The notes: generated from the sequence alone by a model not told the origin. 22,016 nucleotides of DNA from JAWLFY01 sp041685355 (GCA_041685355.1 JAWLFY010000079.1:1-22016), one strand, 5' to 3'. Shown: positions 7,077 through 14,818, counted from the stretch's first letter. Made by a program: numbers and translations.

Positions 7077-7688
7077 TCATTTTTCCCGCTTCGAACCCGT
7101 GGGAGGTTGCGGCCCCGGTTTACGCCCCGGGACCTTTCCGGGTGTGTCCGGAAGGAACCGGCGGTCGATCGTCTGCAGCAACTTGCTGATGCAGAGTTTG
7201 TTGACGCTCAGGTTGTTTTCTCCCGATTCCCGAACGAGCGACTCATGGACGCTCAACGGCAACCGGATCGTGATCATCTTCTCCGGCTCGGCGGCGTCCG
7301 ATTTCTCGATCCCGTGGCTCCGCATCGCGGCGATGATCTCTTGCATCTCCGAGAACACTTCGGTGGTCTCGAAGTATCGGCGCTCCGGTTCGCTCGGGAA
7401 CAGCTTCCGGCAAATCCCATCAGGACCGAACATCTCGCGGAAATAGATCACCCAGCTGCCGGTCTTCGCGAACGCCTCCAGCGATAACTCCCGCGCCTGG
7501 GCGATCCGGTTTTCGAGCGACGCATCCGGATTGACCGACGACAGTTTCAACCGCCGCGCCCGGGAGGTCGGTGGCGAGGAGCCGGCAACCGAGCTTGCCG
7601 ACGCGTCGTCGCCGGGGCCTTCGGACTCCAGCGGTCTGTGGTGGGTCGTGTTGGGACGTTTGGCGGATGCAGGTCGAGGAGGTGACAT
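7077..7688 (-). CDS. Ribbon-helix-helix (Arc/HicB-like) protein
   Basis: Likely DNA-binding regulator of 203 aa. Residues 138-171 (MITIRLPLSVHESLVRESGENNLSVNKLCISKLL; the key parts are the ITIRLP strand and the two helices with SVNKLC) match the MetJ/Arc/HicB ribbon-helix-helix pattern, which dimerises and inserts a beta sheet into the major groove. Before it is a helical module (about 57-125) with AFAKTGSWVIYFREMFGPDG and FETTEVFSEMQEII. The N-terminus (1-45) is Ser/Pro-rich and disordered-looking, and the C-terminus is basic (GRKPGPQ). No toxin gene is adjacent, so a toxin-antitoxin role is not supported here; I recall similar solitary proteins in planctomycetes. Start ATG 7688, with AGGAAG about 13 bp upstream, a long spacing. 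Confidence 0.75.
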   Translation of the reverse strand: MSPPRPASAKRPNTTHHRPLESEGPGDDASASSVAGSSPPTSRARRLKLSSVNPDASLENRIAQARELSLEAFAKTGSWVIYFREMFGPDGICRKLFPSEPERRYFETTEVFSEMQEIIAAMRSHGIEKSDAAEPEKMITIRLPLSVHESLVRESGENNLSVNKLCISKLLQTIDRRFLPDTPGKVPGRKPGPQPPTGSKREK

Positions 7689-8159
7689 CGTCCGTCGGTT
7701 CTTCCTGGCTCGCGGGCACGGGGGTCGTTGCGGTGCCGCAATCCTCCGCCCGGGTCAAACCGATCTCCGCAAACAACGCTAGCAAAACCACTTAGGGCGA
7801 TGCCCGTCGCTTGCGCGGTCTTTAGGCAGCCGTGCCCGGCCTCGCGACGCCGACGGGTTGCCTGCTTTTTGGGCAGGCGGGTCTGTTGCAAAGGCCAGGT
7901 GTCTAGTTGGTGGTGCCCGTGAAAAGATGGGTTTTTTATCGCGTGACGCAGAAAAGCGGGCGCCTCGTCTTGCCCAGGGGCGGCGAGGCTTCGCCGGCGA
8001 GAGCAAAGCCGACTGGCCGCGGCGTGGCGATCGATCGGTGGCGTGGAACGGCGTGACCGTCGGCCGGTCATTTGACCGGTTGGGGGGGGCGTCACGATGA
8101 AGAGAATCACGCCCCGGTCCTTCCGGCAAGACAACCCCGCCCGGAGGTGGCCGGGAGCC
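7689..8159. other. Gene-poor region of about 470 bp
   Basis: No reading frame here shows coding character. It lies upstream of the ribbon-helix-helix gene and downstream of the TatD-like gene, both leftward, so it should hold the former's promoter and the latter's transcript end. Visible structures are a stem-loop GCCTGC-(7)-GCAGGC at 7860-7878 with a T-rich loop, and a 7-bp inverted repeat at 8064-8079. No confident promoter or terminator was assigned. Confidence 0.5.
8064..8079. promoter_or_regulatory. Candidate operator: CCGGTCA inverted repeat
   Basis: CCGGTCA at 8064-8070 and TGACCGG at 8073-8079 form a perfect 7-bp dyad around TT. Its size is compatible with a dimeric regulator site or a short hairpin. 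It is about 375 bp upstream of the ribbon-helix-helix gene and about 80 bp beyond the TatD gene stop, so its target is unclear. Confidence 0.25.
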
Positions 8160-8975
8160 TTACGGCTGACGCGGTTCGAACCGGAACCGCTCGTTCTTCG
8201 AGAAGAACGCGACCGGGTTGTCGTACACGACTTTTTTGATCAGCGATTCGGGGTGGCCCCGCCGACGGAGTTCGAAGATCAGGTCGGGGACGGCGGTCGG
8301 CTTACTCGGCCCCCAATCGCCGGCGGAGTTCGCCAGCAGACGTTCTCCGCCGAACCGCTCGATCATGTCGGCGGCCCGCTGCGGGGTGCACTTGGTCACC
8401 GGGTAGAGCGTCATCCCAGCCCAGAACCCGCGATCGAGGACCTCGCCGATCGTGTGCTCTTCGACGTGATCGACCAACACCCGATCGGGTTCGACCCGCG
8501 CGTCCCCGGTCAGCATATCGAGGATCATCCGGGTCCCCTGGTATTTGTCTTCCAGGTGCGGCGTGTGGATCAGGATCGGCTGCCGATGTTCGACCGCGAG
8601 GTCGACGTGTTCGAGAAAGATGGTCGCCTCGTTCTTCGTATTCTTGTTAAGCCCGATCTCGCCGATCCCCAACACGTTCGGCCGATCGAGGAATTCGGGG
8701 ATCATCGCGATCACGTCTCGGGAGAGCGAAACGTTCTCGGCCTCTTTCGCGTTGATGCAGAGCCAGGTGAAATGCCGGATCCCGTAGTTCGCCGCCCGCT
8801 TCGGTTCGACCTCGGTCAGTTGCCGAAAGTAATCTCGAAATCCGTCGACGCTGCCACGATCGAACCCGGCCCAAAACGCCGGTTCGCTGATGGCGACGCA
8901 TCCCATCCGCGCGAGCGTGGCGTAGTCGTCGGTGATCCGCGAGACCATGTGGATGTGCGGGTCGATGTAATCCAT
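8160..8975 (-). CDS. TatD-family metal-dependent hydrolase (EboB-like)
   Basis: TIM-barrel amidohydrolase-superfamily enzyme of 271 aa. Metal ligands of the TatD family are in place: His7 and His9 in IDPHIHM, Glu106 in GIGEIGL, His137 in ILIHTPH, His170 in LVDHVEEHT and Asp220 in NSAGDWG. The opening YIDPHIHMVSRITDDY, the EPAFWAGFDR block and the YPVTKCTPQRAADMIE block resemble the TatD protein of 'ebo' metabolite-trafficking clusters (EboB) as I recall them, more than classical TatD DNase; this assignment is inference. None of the other ebo genes is in the window. It follows a 90-aa protein gene with a 54-bp gap and is probably in one transcript with it. The true substrate is unknown. Confidence 0.85.
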   Translation of the reverse strand: MDYIDPHIHMVSRITDDYATLARMGCVAISEPAFWAGFDRGSVDGFRDYFRQLTEVEPKRAANYGIRHFTWLCINAKEAENVSLSRDVIAMIPEFLDRPNVLGIGEIGLNKNTKNEATIFLEHVDLAVEHRQPILIHTPHLEDKYQGTRMILDMLTGDARVEPDRVLVDHVEEHTIGEVLDRGFWAGMTLYPVTKCTPQRAADMIERFGGERLLANSAGDWGPSKPTAVPDLIFELRRRGHPESLIKKVVYDNPVAFFSKNERFRFEPRQP

Positions 8976-9029
8976 AGGAACCTGGCGGGGAGTCGGTGGG
9001 GGAAGCGGAGATGTGGCGGGACCGGGCTC

Positions 9030-9302
9030 TCAGACGTTCATCTGCTCGCGCCAATTCGGTTCGTACTCACGAGAGAACAACTTCTGCAAGGTTTCTGCCC
9101 GATCGGGATGTTCGTCGAGCAGCCGCCGGATCGCTTCGTCCAACCGCTGGCGTCGCGGGTTCGCGTCGGGTCCTAGCGGGGCGGTGTCGGATGCCGCCCG
9201 GTCGATCCGGTCGAGGGCGGCGGCGACCTCAAGCAGTTTCGCGCGAACCTCGAGAAAGGATTCGTCCAGCACGGCGGTCGCGGTTCGTTCAGTCGTCGGC
9301 AT
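9030..9302 (-). CDS. Small hypothetical protein upstream of the TatD-like gene (90 aa)
   Basis: Function unknown. The protein is acidic and almost entirely helical: FLEVRAKLLEVAAALDRIDRA forms an amphipathic helix, then a short Pro/Asn-rich turn, then RLDEAIRRLLDEHPDRAETLQKLFSREYEPNWREQM. There is no signal peptide or membrane segment. Its position directly before the TatD-like hydrolase on the same strand (54-bp gap) suggests a partner or co-regulated protein. The ATG at 9302 has no obvious ribosome binding site. Confidence 0.7.
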   Translation of the reverse strand: MPTTERTATAVLDESFLEVRAKLLEVAAALDRIDRAASDTAPLGPDANPRRQRLDEAIRRLLDEHPDRAETLQKLFSREYEPNWREQMNV

Positions 9303-9387
9303 GCTGAGTCAAGTTAAAGTCGCGTGTGAAGTCGGGGCAGCGGGGTGGACGATTCCGAATCACGTCATCCCCTGCCACATGAGGTGT

Positions 9388-9393
9388 ATTGTA
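9388..9393 (-). promoter_or_regulatory. Possible -10 element (TACAAT) for the 90-aa / TatD operon
   Basis: On the minus strand TACAAT lies about 86 bp upstream of the ATG at 9302, in otherwise very GC-rich DNA. No good -35 hexamer is at the expected spacing, so this is only a candidate. Confidence 0.25.
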
Positions 9394-9609
9394 GCCGAAC
9401 CGATTCGACGGCTCCCACCGCCCCGATCGTCCCCCTTCCCGCGAAACGTCGTCCACCCCGTGTCGGTTGGTCCGGCCAAGACGATCTGACCGATCGTAAT
9501 GACGACGTCGATCGGTCCAGTTCGAGTTTCGGACCCAGCCGCCCGACGCCGAAAGGTAGAGTTGACCGCGAAACTCGGGCCATGGGGCGAGCGTCGTCAC
9601 CCCGGAGAG

Positions 9610-9674
9610 ATCGGAACGAGCAATCGGTACCAATCGGAACGAGCAATCGGTACCAATCGGAACAATCGGTGCCA
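9610..9674. repeat. 23-bp minisatellite abutting the HEAT-protein start
   Basis: The unit ATCGGAACGAGCAATCGG plus five bases (23 bp) occurs at 9610-9632 and 9633-9655. A third copy, 4 bp shorter, is at 9656-9674. It ends 4 bp before the chosen ATG and so replaces the position where a ribosome binding site would be expected. Confidence 0.88.
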
Positions 9675-9678
9675 ATCG

Positions 9679-11283
9679 ATGGACGGGCTGGAGCAAACCT
9701 ACGACACGCTAGCGACGACTTGGAACGAGGCGGCGATCGAGGTGTTGCGATCGGCGTTGATCGACGAGGACGTGTCGATCCGTGTCCGTGCGCTTGTCGC
9801 GTTGATGCGGCGGGAAGAACCGAGGTGCGGTTTGCTGGTGCTCGCCCGCTGGCCGCGGCTCAGCGCCGGCGAGAAAAGATTGCTCGCGGAAAACGCGAAA
9901 TGGCTCGAGCCGGCGATCCGCCAGCGATTGGAGCGGGCGGGGGCGGACGTCGGGCCGGCGATCGACGCGGCGGTCGAGTTGCAATTGACGTCGGTGGTCC
10001 CCGAAATCGTCACGATCGCGGCGGCGTCACCGCATAGGCCGGTCCGCGATCAGGCGACCGACGCGACGTTGACGTTGATCGCGTCGTTGGGCCGCGATGC
10101 CCGCGCGGACCGTGATCGGCCGACGGCACGCAACCCGATCCTGGCCCGTTTAACCGAGGCCGTCCGTCGGTTCCGCGATCACGAGAACCGAGGGTTGCTC
10201 GACGCGTTCCTCAGCGTCGTGTCCTGGGGTGACTCTCAACTCCGACACCTGATCGATGCGGATTCGCCGGTGTCCACCATCCTGGTCGAACGGATGGCAT
10301 CGAGCGACCGGGCCGCGGTGATCGAACTGGTCGCCGGGTTCATCCGCCGCCGGCACCTGACCGAGGGCATCGTCTGGATCCTCCGCGGCCGGCAAGACCC
10401 GCCGTTCCGCGACGCGCTGCTGCGGGCGATCGGGAACGAGCCGTGTGACGCCGTCCTCCGAAACCTGAAGCGGATCGGGACGCCCGCCTGTTGTCGTGGT
10501 GGCGAATCGCTGCTCCACGAAGTGCCCGCGGAATGCCGGACACCGCTCGCCCACGTGGCGATCACGACGTACCGGGACCCGATCCGCGCGATGCACGTCG
10601 CTTGCGCCGCGATCGAACGGGGGGGGGCCGGGTGCGAGACCGCGGTCGCGGCGGCTCTGGCGCGGTGCCCGGTGCCGAGCGTCGAATGTTGGACGCGGGC
10701 CGCGGGGACCGTCGCCGGGGGTGACGCGAATGAGATCCGAAAAGACGAGACCGCGTCACTGCTCGAACGGCTGATCCGTCTACTCGATCACGCCAACCCG
10801 TCAGTCGTCCGCGGGGTGCGACGCATCCTGGCACCGCTTCACACCGAACAGATCTTGCCACGGTTCGACACGCTTCGGGCGCGAAGCCGTCGACGGCTCG
10901 GCCGAGTCGTTCGGCGGATCGATCCGTCGGCGATCGACCGGATTCGCGAAAAGTTGAGACACCCCGTCCTGGCCCAACGGCTGCAAGCGATCGCGGCTGC
11001 CGACGCGCTCGCCGCACTCGACCAGTTGGCCGACGCGCTGCTCCCGATCGCCCGGGCTGACCACCAGGAAGCCCGCCGCCGGATCGCGGTGCTGCTCGCC
11101 GAAGCCGATGGCGAAGAGACCCTCAACATCCTCCGAGAAATGTCGGAGTTCCCCGATAGCACGGTGCGAGATACCGCGATTGAGGCGCTCAGCCGTCGCG
11201 ACGCGCGAAGCGTTCGGGACGAGCGTGACCTCGATCGGGGACGGGATGAGCCGGACGCGAGCCGACAGGAGAGCCTTCGATGA
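9679..11283 (+). CDS. HEAT-like helical repeat protein (534 aa)
   Basis: No enzymatic motif is seen. The protein is an array of helix pairs of the HEAT or Armadillo sort: early AIEVLRSALIDEDVSIRVRALVALMRR, late RRIAVLLAEADGEETLNILREMSEFPDSTVRDTAIEALSRR, and similar Ala/Leu/Arg-rich helices between, rich in Asp/Arg salt-bridge patterns. Such scaffolds usually bind proteins. It has no signal peptide or transmembrane segment, so it is probably cytoplasmic, perhaps held at the membrane by the product of the next gene, whose ATG overlaps its stop (ATGA, 11280-11283). I chose ATG 9679 because everything upstream in frame is translated minisatellite. The Asp/Arg-rich C-terminus (SVRDERDLDRGRDEPDA) looks disordered. 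Confidence 0.78.
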   Translation: MDGLEQTYDTLATTWNEAAIEVLRSALIDEDVSIRVRALVALMRREEPRCGLLVLARWPRLSAGEKRLLAENAKWLEPAIRQRLERAGADVGPAIDAAVELQLTSVVPEIVTIAAASPHRPVRDQATDATLTLIASLGRDARADRDRPTARNPILARLTEAVRRFRDHENRGLLDAFLSVVSWGDSQLRHLIDADSPVSTILVERMASSDRAAVIELVAGFIRRRHLTEGIVWILRGRQDPPFRDALLRAIGNEPCDAVLRNLKRIGTPACCRGGESLLHEVPAECRTPLAHVAITTYRDPIRAMHVACAAIERGGAGCETAVAAALARCPVPSVECWTRAAGTVAGGDANEIRKDETASLLERLIRLLDHANPSVVRGVRRILAPLHTEQILPRFDTLRARSRRRLGRVVRRIDPSAIDRIREKLRHPVLAQRLQAIAAADALAALDQLADALLPIARADHQEARRRIAVLLAEADGEETLNILREMSEFPDSTVRDTAIEALSRRDARSVRDERDLDRGRDEPDASRQESLR

Positions 11284-11687
11284 ATCGTGACCTGCTCGGT
11301 CAGACGCGGATGGGCGAGATCAGTCGTCAGTTCCGCGAGGAAGGCGCCGGGGCCCCGTGGACGAGCCAACTCGGGTTCATCCTGATCCCCCTCGCCGCGG
11401 TCGGAGTCGCTTGGGTCATCTACCGGATCTACAACCGGCCCCGCACCCCGTTGAACACGCCGTTCGGGATGCTGGCGGAGTTATGCCGCGCCCATGGCAT
11501 CGAAGGCTCCGGGCGAAGGCTGCTTGAGAAGGTCGCCGATCGGGCCGAGCTCGAACAACCGGCGTGCCTGATGATCGGACCGGGACAGTTCGACCGGGCC
11601 GTGGCAGCCGCGACGGGAAAGGGCCGCCTCCACGCCCGAGACCGCGCGAAGCTGGAGCGAATCCGGCAGCGAATTTTCGCGAGCTGA
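11280..11687 (+). CDS. Single-pass membrane protein coupled to the HEAT protein (135 aa)
   Basis: Function unknown. A hydrophilic N-terminus of about 30 residues is followed by one transmembrane helix (about 31-48, LGFILIPLAAVGVAWVIY) and a cytoplasmic-looking helical domain (FGMLAELCRAHGIEGSGRRLLEKVADRAELEQPACLMIGPGQFDRAV, then a basic tail). A GGAG at 11268-11271 inside the preceding gene precedes the ATG, and the ATGA overlap indicates translational coupling. The soluble part reminds me of the helical region beside PilZ or flagellar accessory domains, but no PilZ motif is present. Confidence 0.72.
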   Translation: MNRDLLGQTRMGEISRQFREEGAGAPWTSQLGFILIPLAAVGVAWVIYRIYNRPRTPLNTPFGMLAELCRAHGIEGSGRRLLEKVADRAELEQPACLMIGPGQFDRAVAAATGKGRLHARDRAKLERIRQRIFAS

Positions 11688-11731
11688 TTCAACGCCCCCA
11701 CCGGATTCAACGCCCCACCGGACTCAACGCC
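11687..11731. repeat. 17/18-bp direct repeats at the convergent gene junction
   Basis: ATTCAACGCCCCCACCGG (11687-11704) is repeated with one base fewer at 11705-11721, and its first ten bases recur as ACTCAACGCC at 11722-11731. The array fills the gap between the membrane-protein stop and the uvrA stop. Confidence 0.75.
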
Positions 11732-11742
11732 GCGACGGCGTT
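11726..11742. terminator. Small hairpin between convergent genes
   Basis: AACGCCG (11726-11732) pairs perfectly with CGGCGTT (11736-11742) around a CGA loop, overlapping the uvrA stop codon. It sits where a bidirectional terminator would be expected, but there is no T-tract on either side, so the function is uncertain. Confidence 0.3.
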
Positions 11743-14674
11743 ACCCCACCGCGGCGCGGTCCCAACGCTTCGATTCGGATCGGAGCTGTTCGCACGTCGG
11801 CGAATCGCCGGCGTCGATCAACGCCACCGGCGAGCCGACCGCGACGACTTCTCCGCCCTCGTCCCCCGCACCCGGCCCCAGATCGATCAGGTGATCGGCG
11901 GCCCGCATCAACATCGTGTTGTGCTCGACGACCACCAACGAATGGCCGTCCGCCAACAGCGCGTCGAAGCAATCCACCAGCCGGATGATGTCGGCAAAGT
12001 GGAGTCCCGTCGTCGGCTCGTCCAACACGAACAACGTCCGCTTTCGTGACCGGGTCCCCAAGTACGACGCGAGCTTCAGCCGCTGTCCCTCGCCGCTGGA
12101 AAGCGTCGTGGCGGGTTGCCCGAGCGTGACGTAGTCGAGGCCGACGTCCGCCATCCGACCCAACCGATCCTGGATCTTCGTGTGTCCGCGGAAAAAAACG
12201 ATCGCGTCGCGGACGGTCATCGCGAGGACGTCCGCGATCGATCGCTCGCAGTATCGGACGTCGAGGATCTCGGGCCGATAGCGGGAACCGCGACACGCCG
12301 GACATTGCATCGAGACGTCCGCCAAGAAATGCATGTCGACCTGCAACACGCCGGCCCCTTCGCACTCGGGACACTGTCCCTTGCCGTTGAAACTGAAATG
12401 TCCCGGACCAAAATTTCGCGTCCGCGCGGTGACCTGCGACGCGAACAGCTTGCGGATCCCGTCGAACGCCTTGACGTAAGTCACCGGGCAACTGCGCGGG
12501 CTGCGGCTGATCGGCGACTGGTCGACCGACACACAATCGTCGATTTGGCCGACGCCGGTGATCGCGTCGAACGGCAGCGGCTTCGTCACGTCGTGCCCCT
12601 TCCGTGTCGCGATCGCGCCGTACAACGTGTCTTGGACGAGTGTGCTCTTGCCGCTTCCCGAGACCCCGGTGACCAGGCACAAAACGCCGAGCGGGAACGA
12701 GACGTCGACCCCTTTCAGGTTGTGCCCTCGGGCACCGGTCAGCCGGATCTCGTGGCGGGGCTTCCGAACTTCGCGGTCGAACAACGTCCACCCGCGTCGT
12801 TTGGAAAGATACGGCCCGGTGACGCCGGCGTCATCGGCGAGCAGCTCGTCGACGGTCCCCTCGAACGTCACCCGTCCGCCACCGGTTCCCGCGCCGGGGC
12901 CGATCTCGATGACGCGGTCGGCGAGCCCGATCAGCGTCGCGTCGTGCTCCACCACGACGACGGTGTTGCCGCGGTCGCGGAGCCCAAGGATCGTGTGGGC
13001 GAGCCGTTCGACGTCCGCCGGATGCAGCCCCGCCGTCGGTTCGTCCAGCACGTACAACATGTTGACGAGGCTGCTTCCGAGCGCCGCCGTCAAAGCCACC
13101 CGTTGCGTCTCCCCACCGGAAAGCGTCCGCAACGGCCGATCGAGTTGCAGGTATCCCAGCCCGACATCCTCCAAATACCGCAGCCGGTCACCGATTTGGC
13201 GGAGCGGTTCGGCGGCGATCGCGGTTTCCCGTGGCGCCAATTCCGACCCGGCGAAAAATCGGGCCGTTTCCGAGGCGGTCATCTCCAATACGTCCGCGAC
13301 GTTTCGCCCATCGATCCGGTACGCGAGCGCCTCCGGTTTCAGACGCCGCCCGTGACACAGGTCGCACGTGCGATAACTCCGAAACCGAGACGCGAACACG
13401 CGGACGTGCATCTTGTACTTCTTCCGGTCGAGCCACGCGAAGAACCCGTCCAGACCGCCGAACTTCCGCTCGGGAACCCCACCCCAAATCAATTTCCAAT
13501 GCTTCGACTTCAACGCCGAAACCGGGACGTCCGTCGGGATCCCGTATTCATCCGCCAACGTCAACAACTCGTCGAGCTCGTGTCGGTATGAGGGCGTGTT
13601 CCACGGTGCGATCGCGCCGTCTCGGAGCGAGAGCGTGTCGTCGGGAACGACCCGGTCGGTGTCGATCGTCACGACCTCGCCAAACCCCTCGCACCGCGGA
13701 CACGCACCGAGCGGATGATTGAAGTTAAACAAACGCGGGACCGCCTCGGGATAGTCGAGATCACAGCGGTCGCAGCGGAGTTCGCGGCTGACCACCCGCC
13801 GCGACCACTCGCGGCCGTCGATCGTCATCCGCGCTCCCGGCGCCGCCCCGTCACTCGTCGTGGCACCCGGTTCGCCCAGCAAATAGGCCTTCCCGTTCCC
13901 CTCCGCCATCGCCCCCTCCAACGATTCCGTCACCCGTCCCAAGTCGGACTCGGCGGTGACACGGTCGACGACCACGATCGCCTCGGTCCCGTTGCGTCCG
14001 ACCCGTTTGGCGAGCGACGGTCGGTCGTCGTCGGATAAGTGAAACATCCGCTCCCCGACGACCACCCGCAGATAACCGTCCTGCTGCAGCCCGTACAGGA
14101 TCTCGCTTGCCGCACGACGGTTCGGCAACCAGACCGGGAACCCGATCATCGATCGCCCCGCCGCATCCTCCCCGGTCAGCTCCCCCGCGACCACGTCCGG
14201 GTCGTCGCGGACAACCGCGACGCCACACCCGTGGCACACCAGCGTGCCCGCTTTCGCGAATAACAACCGTAAATGGTCGGCGACCTCGGTCGCCGTCGCC
14301 ACCGTGCTCCGGTTCGATCGCGAACCGCCTGCCCGCGTTACCGCGATCGCCGGCGGGATCCCCTCGATCGAGTCGCAATCGGGTTTGTCCAACCGATCGA
14401 GAAACTGACGCGTGTACGCCGAAAAACTCTCGATGTAGCACCGCTGGCCCTCCGCGTAGAGCGTGTCGAGAGCCAACGACGTCTTCCCGCTTCCCGACAA
14501 CCCACAGATCACGACGAGCTCGCCACGGGGAATGTCGACGTCGATGTCTTGCAAATTGTGGACGCGACAACCGCGAATCGAGATGGGCCTGTCGTTCAAT
14601 TGCGATCGGTCGGTGCGGAGGTCGGAGCGGACGAAGGGTGGGATCGGAACCGGGAAACCCCCCTGCGGCGACAA
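11741..14674 (-). CDS. uvrA: UvrA-family excinuclease ATPase, divergent
   Basis: Damage-recognition ABC ATPase of nucleotide excision repair (UvrABC), with all UvrA modules. Walker A: GLSGSGKT (58-65) and GVSGSGKS (670-677). Signatures: LSGGETQ (518-524) and LSSGEGQ (858-864). Walker B: LYVLDEP and LFVLDEP. Zinc modules: CDRC...CPRC (301-328) and CPEC...CPAC (768-794). A UvrB-binding-like insert lies between about 165 and 260. It departs from the usual sequence at the segment after the first Walker A (IPPAIAVTRAGGSRSNRSTVATATE instead of the usual SPAISIDQK...NPRSTVGT type) and in the second signature (Ser and Gly replacing the usual Gly and Ala), so it may be a UvrA paralogue. No ATG is in frame: TTG 14674 gives 977 aa, while TTG 14599 gives 952 aa and a canonical UvrA N-terminus, so the second may be the real start. 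It is divergent from ligA. Confidence 0.9.
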   Translation of the reverse strand: MSPQGGFPVPIPPFVRSDLRTDRSQLNDRPISIRGCRVHNLQDIDVDIPRGELVVICGLSGSGKTSLALDTLYAEGQRCYIESFSAYTRQFLDRLDKPDCDSIEGIPPAIAVTRAGGSRSNRSTVATATEVADHLRLLFAKAGTLVCHGCGVAVVRDDPDVVAGELTGEDAAGRSMIGFPVWLPNRRAASEILYGLQQDGYLRVVVGERMFHLSDDDRPSLAKRVGRNGTEAIVVVDRVTAESDLGRVTESLEGAMAEGNGKAYLLGEPGATTSDGAAPGARMTIDGREWSRRVVSRELRCDRCDLDYPEAVPRLFNFNHPLGACPRCEGFGEVVTIDTDRVVPDDTLSLRDGAIAPWNTPSYRHELDELLTLADEYGIPTDVPVSALKSKHWKLIWGGVPERKFGGLDGFFAWLDRKKYKMHVRVFASRFRSYRTCDLCHGRRLKPEALAYRIDGRNVADVLEMTASETARFFAGSELAPRETAIAAEPLRQIGDRLRYLEDVGLGYLQLDRPLRTLSGGETQRVALTAALGSSLVNMLYVLDEPTAGLHPADVERLAHTILGLRDRGNTVVVVEHDATLIGLADRVIEIGPGAGTGGGRVTFEGTVDELLADDAGVTGPYLSKRRGWTLFDREVRKPRHEIRLTGARGHNLKGVDVSFPLGVLCLVTGVSGSGKSTLVQDTLYGAIATRKGHDVTKPLPFDAITGVGQIDDCVSVDQSPISRSPRSCPVTYVKAFDGIRKLFASQVTARTRNFGPGHFSFNGKGQCPECEGAGVLQVDMHFLADVSMQCPACRGSRYRPEILDVRYCERSIADVLAMTVRDAIVFFRGHTKIQDRLGRMADVGLDYVTLGQPATTLSSGEGQRLKLASYLGTRSRKRTLFVLDEPTTGLHFADIIRLVDCFDALLADGHSLVVVEHNTMLMRAADHLIDLGPGAGDEGGEVVAVGSPVALIDAGDSPTCEQLRSESKRWDRAAVG

Positions 14675-14690
14675 CGCCGAGCGAGCGTCC

Positions 14691-14818
14691 CCCGGATCGC
14701 GAGGCTCCCGGATCGCGAGGCTCCCGGATCACGAGGCTCCCGGATCGCGAGGCTCCCGGATCACGAGGCTCCCGGATCGCGAGGCTCCCGGATCGCGAGG
14801 CCCCCGGATCATGAGGCG
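14691..14818. repeat. 16-bp minisatellite, 8 copies, between uvrA and ligA
   Basis: Eight contiguous 16-bp units (consensus CCCGGATCGCGAGGCT) run from 14691 to 14818. Copies 3 and 5 read CCCGGATCACGAGGCT, copy 7 ends in C, and copy 8 is the most diverged. The unit is not a multiple of three. Each copy contains a GATC. The array occupies the shared upstream region of two divergent DNA repair/replication genes, 17-144 bp before the uvrA TTG at 14674 and ending 95 bp before the ligA ATG. Confidence 0.95.

Larger units (their letters stand above)
9303..9678. other. Divergent intergenic region (90-aa gene / HEAT gene)
   Basis: About 376 bp separate two divergent genes and should contain both promoters. 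Frames are open on both strands but show no family-like sequence. The only clear structure is the 23-bp tandem array at its right edge, plus a TACAAT candidate for the leftward operon. Confidence 0.5.

Noticed and set aside
7420..7791. Minus-strand frame starting with a signal-peptide-like MVLLALFAEIGLTRAED.
   Set aside because: It overlaps most of the ribbon-helix-helix gene out of frame, and after the first 20 residues it becomes Arg/Pro-rich shadow sequence.
7860..7878. GCCTGC/GCAGGC stem-loop as an intrinsic terminator for the TatD operon.
   Set aside because: The T-run is in the loop and not after the stem, and it lies about 280 bp past the TatD gene stop.
9499..9678. Upstream extension of the HEAT protein from 9499.
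   Set aside because: The extension is translated minisatellite and intergenic DNA, and the helical repeat pattern begins at the ATG at 9679.
12116..13591. Large plus-strand open frame antisense to uvrA.
   Set aside because: Composition is typical of antisense frames in GC-rich genes, and the minus strand encodes complete UvrA domains.
14691..14818. CRISPR array between uvrA and ligA.
   Set aside because: The 16-bp units are directly contiguous with no unique spacers, and no cas genes are near.
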